Assembly: GCA_002929055.1 (NCBI GenBank)
Contig: PERY01000005.1
Span: 43,235-107,234, forward strand
Direction of reading: 5' to 3'
Length of the DNA: 64,000 bases
Source of the DNA: Methylocystis sp.
Lineage (GTDB): Bacteria > Pseudomonadota > Alphaproteobacteria > Rhizobiales > Beijerinckiaceae
The notes beneath the pieces were generated by a model. That model ran no database searches. It was not told where the DNA came from and worked only from the letters and a program-made list of their open reading frames with translations. Of the stretch, positions 60,691 to 64,000 are shown one piece after another (within the stretch, counting starts at the first letter, position 1; every line of letters starts with the position of its first letter). The position numbers and the translations under genes were made by a program.

Positions 60691-61782
60691 CTAAAGAGTA
60701 GTCGAGCCGGCGGGAGAAGAAAATCCGGTCAGGCGGCTACGAAGGCGGGCGAGAGCGTGCAGCGCGCGCTTGGCCAGCGGGCGCAGCCGGGCGAGCGCAA
60801 ATGCGGCGAGGCGTCCCTTTGAGCTGAGCGGGACAAAGCGCGCGCGGATCGACGTCTGCCCTGTCGCCCATTCGAGCTTGTAGGCGTCGGCGGGCAGAAG
60901 GAAATCATAGGCGCGAAGGCCCTCCTGCGCACATCGCTCGATGACGCGCCCGGTAAGGCACTGGCCCGGCGAGCCTTCCGCGAAGCGGGCGTCGAAGCTG
61001 CCGAGGAAAGTGCGATAGGCGCCGCCGCCGACGATGCCGAGGTCGCAGGCTGCGACTGTTTCGCCAACGCGCAGGACATTCACCTGAAGGACGCCCGCGC
61101 GCGCCGCCGCAGTGATGAAGCGCGTGGACGTCGGACTGGAAAGTCCGGCGCTGTATATTCCCTTGCTACGCAGCCAGTCGCGCTTGAGCGTCAACGCGTG
61201 GCCAGCGAGCCTCTCGCGTTCCGCCGGGCTTTGCGCCTCTTCGAGCGAAAGGGGCCCTTGCGCCTCGAGGCGCTTTGCGCGCCGCTCCACGCTCTTGTGA
61301 CGGCGCCGCTTTCCCGCATCCAGAGCAATATACGGCGCGCAGACCTCTTCGCCGTCGCAAGGCCCGTCGGCCAGAACCGCGTCGGCGCGCAGCCTCGTCA
61401 GCGCAACGAGATCGACATCCTTCCATCGCGCCATTTCGGCGAACGCGGCGGCGCGCCAGGCGGCGCGGCCCTCGCCCGGAAGCGCGAGCGCGTCGCCATA
61501 TTGCGTCATGGGCTCGCCCAACCACCGCGCGATGGAGACGCCGAAACGCCGTTCGATCTGTAACGGAAGAAGCATGACGAGGCGGGCGTCTTCGCGAATG
61601 CAGAGCACGCGCGGCCGCACATTCTCTCCGGCGCTGTCGAGCCAGATGCGGCACCATTGGAAGCTCTGGAAACCGGTCGCTTCGGGCGTCGCCGCTTCCA
61701 GCGCGGCCCACTCGGCGCCGAGCGCGTCGACCGCTTCAATGGTCGCGGCGCACTCCGCGCGCCAGCGCGTCGCTCCGGTCAC
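60691..61782 (-). CDS. CelD/BcsL-like GNAT-family acetyltransferase
   Basis: A 363-residue protein of the GNAT superfamily, the type annotated as CelD/BcsL and related to FemAB-like aminoacyl transferases. It has WAALEAATPEATGFQSFQWCRIWLDSAG at the N-terminus, a central MARWKDVDLVALTRLRADAVL, VAACDLGIVGGGAYRTFLGSFDARFAEGSPGQCL and ERCAQEGLRAYDFLLPADAYKLEWA. It may modify polysaccharide, lipid or peptide; the substrate is unknown. The start is GTG 61782, one base after the stop of the JmjC/cupin-like gene, so the two form an operon. Confidence 0.82.
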   Translation of the reverse strand: MTGATRWRAECAATIEAVDALGAEWAALEAATPEATGFQSFQWCRIWLDSAGENVRPRVLCIREDARLVMLLPLQIERRFGVSIARWLGEPMTQYGDALALPGEGRAAWRAAAFAEMARWKDVDLVALTRLRADAVLADGPCDGEEVCAPYIALDAGKRRRHKSVERRAKRLEAQGPLSLEEAQSPAERERLAGHALTLKRDWLRSKGIYSAGLSSPTSTRFITAAARAGVLQVNVLRVGETVAACDLGIVGGGAYRTFLGSFDARFAEGSPGQCLTGRVIERCAQEGLRAYDFLLPADAYKLEWATGQTSIRARFVPLSSKGRLAAFALARLRPLAKRALHALARLRSRLTGFSSPAGSTTL

Positions 61783-61783
61783 G

Positions 61784-62761
61784 CTATTTCAGGATTTGAT
61801 AGGGCGTGACGTCGTAATAGCCGCCGACAGCCTCGGGATCGACGCGAAAGTCCACGGTCATCGGCATCCGGTCGTTTCCCGCAAGCCTTCGCAGGGTCTT
61901 GTGCGCGGCGGTCAGCCCGAGTTTTCCCCAGAAGCTGAAGCCGGTCGTTGCGCGAGAGAGGTCTCGCCCGCCGCAAAGCGGCCTGAGCAGGCCGTTGGCG
62001 TAATCGACGGCGTAGCCACTGCGCAACTCGTCGGTCCAGTGTTCGGTCGTGAAGGAGACGTTGACGCAGTCCGCGTTGCGGACACGGTGCGGCGAATTGC
62101 GGGGCCAGGTTGTCCAGTCGCCCGGCTCGAGCTCGAAGCTGTCCGCCGCCGCGTCATATGACTCGTCGTAGTGAAGGTCGGTGTCGGCGGTTCGCTGGAG
62201 CACGATATTCTCGAGCGTCCGCTGCGGCAGGTATGGGGAATGCGGCGGATAGACCCAGACGCGCTTGCGGCCCCTGATCTGCCAGAGACTTTGGCCGGGG
62301 ACGTCCGCATGCAGCGCGACATTCATGTGCGGCGAGGAAATCAGGACGCTCATGGAGCGCTTGTAGCTGCGGAAGCCGGGGACATTTCTTTCGATGTCCA
62401 CAAAGAGCTCGTCGAGGAAGCTCTGGTATTCGCCAAAGGCTTCGTGCACATGTTGCAGATGCACCCAGATGTTGCCGCGGGCCACGGCGTCCATGACTTC
62501 ATGGCCGGTCAGTCCCGTCATGTCGCCCTCGCGCCATTTGCGCGGGTCTTTCTCGGAATGCCCGATGGTGTTGACGTGGAATCGCTCCCGCGGCGTGGCC
62601 TCTATGAGGCGGGCGAGGGCCGCATCGGAAAAGAGGTCGCTGTCCGCCACCCCATGTTTCAGGCGGGCGGGCTTTCGGGCGAAATCTTCAGCGTCGCCGG
62701 GACGCCAACTGGTCAAGAAGTTGTTCATTGATGCATCGAGGTAAACAAGGCCGGTCGACAT
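61784..62761 (-). CDS. Cupin-like/JmjC-type protein (probable 2-oxoglutarate-Fe oxygenase fold)
   Basis: A 325-residue protein with a cupin_8-like double-stranded helix. Candidate metal ligands are His151 and Asp153 (NVALHADVPG) and His225 (RNSPHRVRN), an HxD...H triad. WQIRGRKRVWVYPP and LEPGDWTTWP are typical of the family. Substrate unknown. I start at ATG 62761; ATG 62728 is an alternative and neither has a clear Shine-Dalgarno. The frame is open far upstream, over the GST gene, but that part is antisense. It is co-transcribed with the acetyltransferase that begins one base after its stop. Confidence 0.8.
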   Translation of the reverse strand: MSTGLVYLDASMNNFLTSWRPGDAEDFARKPARLKHGVADSDLFSDAALARLIEATPRERFHVNTIGHSEKDPRKWREGDMTGLTGHEVMDAVARGNIWVHLQHVHEAFGEYQSFLDELFVDIERNVPGFRSYKRSMSVLISSPHMNVALHADVPGQSLWQIRGRKRVWVYPPHSPYLPQRTLENIVLQRTADTDLHYDESYDAAADSFELEPGDWTTWPRNSPHRVRNADCVNVSFTTEHWTDELRSGYAVDYANGLLRPLCGGRDLSRATTGFSFWGKLGLTAAHKTLRRLAGNDRMPMTVDFRVDPEAVGGYYDVTPYQILK

Positions 62762-62812
62762 GCTACGGCTAAAATGGAAAATAAAGGGTGGATGGCCAGA
62801 AGGAGCGCATAA

Positions 62813-63517
62813 ATGATAGACCTCTATTACTGGCCCACCCCAAACGGCCATAAAATCACGATCTTTCTGGAAGAGACGGGCGTCGCCTACCGGATCAAGC
62901 CGGTCGATATCGGCAAGGGCGATCAGCTCAAGCCGGAATTTCTCGCGATTTCTCCCAATAATCGCATGCCCGCGATCGTCGACCGCGCGCCCTCGGACGG
63001 CGGGGCGGAAGTCGCAATTTTCGAATCCGGCGCCATTCTCCTCTACCTTGCGGAAAAGACCGGGCGGCTCATGCCCGCGGAGCTGCGCAGCCGGACGCGC
63101 GTGCTCCAGTGGCTCTTCTGGCAGGTCGGCGGGCTCGGCCCAATGGCCGGGCAGAATCACCATTTCGCAAAATACGCCCCGGCGCGCATCCCCTACGCCA
63201 TCGAGCGCTACCGCAACGAAACGAACCGGCTCTACGGCGTGATGGACCGCGAACTGGCCAAGTCTCCCTTCATAGCGGGCGATTATTCCATCGCCGACAT
63301 CGCCTGCTATCCCTGGATCGTGCCGCACGCCGATCAGGGTCAGGACCTCGACGACTTCCCGCGCCTCAAGCGCTGGTTCGAATCGATCAAGGCCCGCCCG
63401 GCCGTGGCCCGCGCCTATGCCGCCGGCGCGCCCTACGAGCGCCGCGGCCCGGATTTCTCGGCCCTGGAGCGCGAGATTTTGTTCGGGCAGACGGCCGCGC
63501 GCGTCGAGCCGAAATAG
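62813..63517 (+). CDS. Glutathione S-transferase (YfcG/YghU-like)
   Basis: A 234-residue GST with an N-terminal thioredoxin-like domain: DLYYWPTPNGHKITIFLEETGVAY, the cis-Pro NNRMPAIV, and glutathione contact FESGAILLYLAEK. The helical C-terminal domain has WLFWQVGGLGPMAGQNHHF and the N-capping IADIACYPW. The sequence WPTPNG in place of a catalytic Ser/Cys is typical of the Nu class, which reduces disulfide-bonded substrates. AAGGAG precedes the ATG. It is divergent from the JmjC-like gene by 51 bp. Confidence 0.92.
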   Translation: MIDLYYWPTPNGHKITIFLEETGVAYRIKPVDIGKGDQLKPEFLAISPNNRMPAIVDRAPSDGGAEVAIFESGAILLYLAEKTGRLMPAELRSRTRVLQWLFWQVGGLGPMAGQNHHFAKYAPARIPYAIERYRNETNRLYGVMDRELAKSPFIAGDYSIADIACYPWIVPHADQGQDLDDFPRLKRWFESIKARPAVARAYAAGAPYERRGPDFSALEREILFGQTAARVEPK

Positions 63518-63560
63518 GCTATAGGGCGGCGCAAGCCGAACAGGGAGACCCGCCCCCGCC

Positions 63561-64000
63561 ATGTCAGACGACCGCCAATTCGCCGCGCAGGAAACCGCCA
63601 AGGCCCTCATCGAGGTGCAGGCGGTGCTCGTGAACATCGAGAAGCCCTTCATCACCACGGCGGGCTGGGCGTCGCCGGTCTATATCGACATGCGCAAGAT
63701 CATCAGCTTCCCGCGCCTGCGCCGGCGGCTGATCGACTTCGCGACGCGCGCGATCGAGCGCGACATCGGTTATGAGTCGCTCGACGTCGTGGCCGGCGGC
63801 GAGACGGCGGGGATTCCCTTCGCGGCGTGGGTTTCGGACAGCCTGATGCTGCCGATGCAATATGTGCGCAAGAAGCCCAAGGGCTTCGGCCGCAACGCCC
63901 GCATCGAGGGCGATCTTCATGACAACGGCCGCGCGCTGCTCGTGGAAGACCTTGCGACCGACGGCGGCTCCAAGAAGGATTTCGTGCAGGCGCTGCGCGA
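63561..64000 (+). CDS. pyrE: Orotate phosphoribosyltransferase (partial, cut by window end)
   Basis: The first 146 codons of OPRTase, which joins PRPP and orotate in UMP synthesis. It begins [23 protein letters not shown], continues with [37 protein letters not shown] and [15 protein letters not shown], and has the PRPP-binding loop [14 protein letters not shown] just before the window ends. The start ATG 63561 has GGGAGA upstream. The 3' part lies outside the window. Confidence 0.93.
   Translation, partial: MSDDRQFAAQETAKALIEVQAVLVNIEKPFITTAGWASPVYIDMRKIISFPRLRRRLIDFATRAIERDIGYESLDVVAGGETAGIPFAAWVSDSLMLPMQYVRKKPKGFGRNARIEGDLHDNGRALLVEDLATDGGSKKDFVQALR

Noticed and set aside
53575..64000. 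Right-hand attachment site matching the tRNA-Leu 3' end
   Set aside because: I looked by eye for a repeat of the sequence around CCAGGGGCACCA downstream of the integrase and found none; a computed search is needed to be sure.

Overview
The window is high-GC DNA (about 65%) from an alphaproteobacterium of the Hyphomicrobiales (Rhizobiales) type. Lineage markers are the dusB-ntrB-ntrC-ntrY-ntrX-hfq-hflX block, a fused ispDF, the ybjN-proC pair, a petP/petR-like MarR-response regulator-kinase operon next to ilvE, an NDUFS4-like complex I subunit and DUF2865/DUF192 proteins. An HpnO-type hopanoid aminotransferase and a phasin fit the Beijerinckiaceae/Methylocystaceae branch (Methylocystis or Methylosinus-like). 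That is inference: no methane-oxidation gene lies in the window.

Layout. 0-16 kb: methyltransferase, L,D-transpeptidase, ybjN-proC, TetR regulator, two-component operon with a MarR gene, ilvE, two Gly/Tyr-rich secreted proteins, hpnO, a double cold-shock protein, DUF192, three tRNAs (Pro, Arg, Arg), then a phosphate operon (DUF47-pit-nudix) behind a Pho-box-like tandem repeat. 16-38 kb: metC, an orphan amino-acid binding protein, DUF817, DUF2478, VWA and DnaJ genes, a D,D-carboxypeptidase with a SPOR domain, phasin, dnaE, lipA, a Flp pilin, a COQ10-like protein, an acyltransferase-arfB-cinA operon, a GGDEF-EAL protein and ispDF. 37-49 kb: dusB-ntrBC-ntrYX (nitrogen control), hfq-hflX-SMR, cytochrome b561, mazG and a second double cold-shock protein. 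49.6-53.5 kb: glycosyltransferase, rlmN, dsbB and a DedA/YqaA protein, then tRNA-Leu(CAA).

The tRNA-Leu marks the left edge of an island in advanced decay (53.6-58.0 kb). It holds a tyrosine integrase with two frameshifts and no catalytic tyrosine, an AlpA-like regulator, a probable relaxase tail, a serine-resolvase remnant, an internally deleted DUF1254/DUF1214 gene, a frameshifted Crp-like gene and the 3' end of an OprB-type porin. From 58.2 kb ordinary chromosome resumes: small secreted and membrane proteins, a K+ channel, DUF2165, a CelD-like GNAT enzyme with a JmjC/cupin-like protein, a GST, and pyrE cut by the window end.

The main oddities are a dsbB that can only be completed from a CTG codon, a tandem tRNA-Arg pair that differs in anticodon, a 60-bp low-GC island of largely A/T-ending codons inside dnaE, five copies of GACCAACA beside the tRNA-Leu, a MarR-type palindrome covering a TTGACA -35 box, and a degenerate Nudix box in the phosphate operon. 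I found no CRISPR array, intact insertion sequence or obviously new defence or mobile system.
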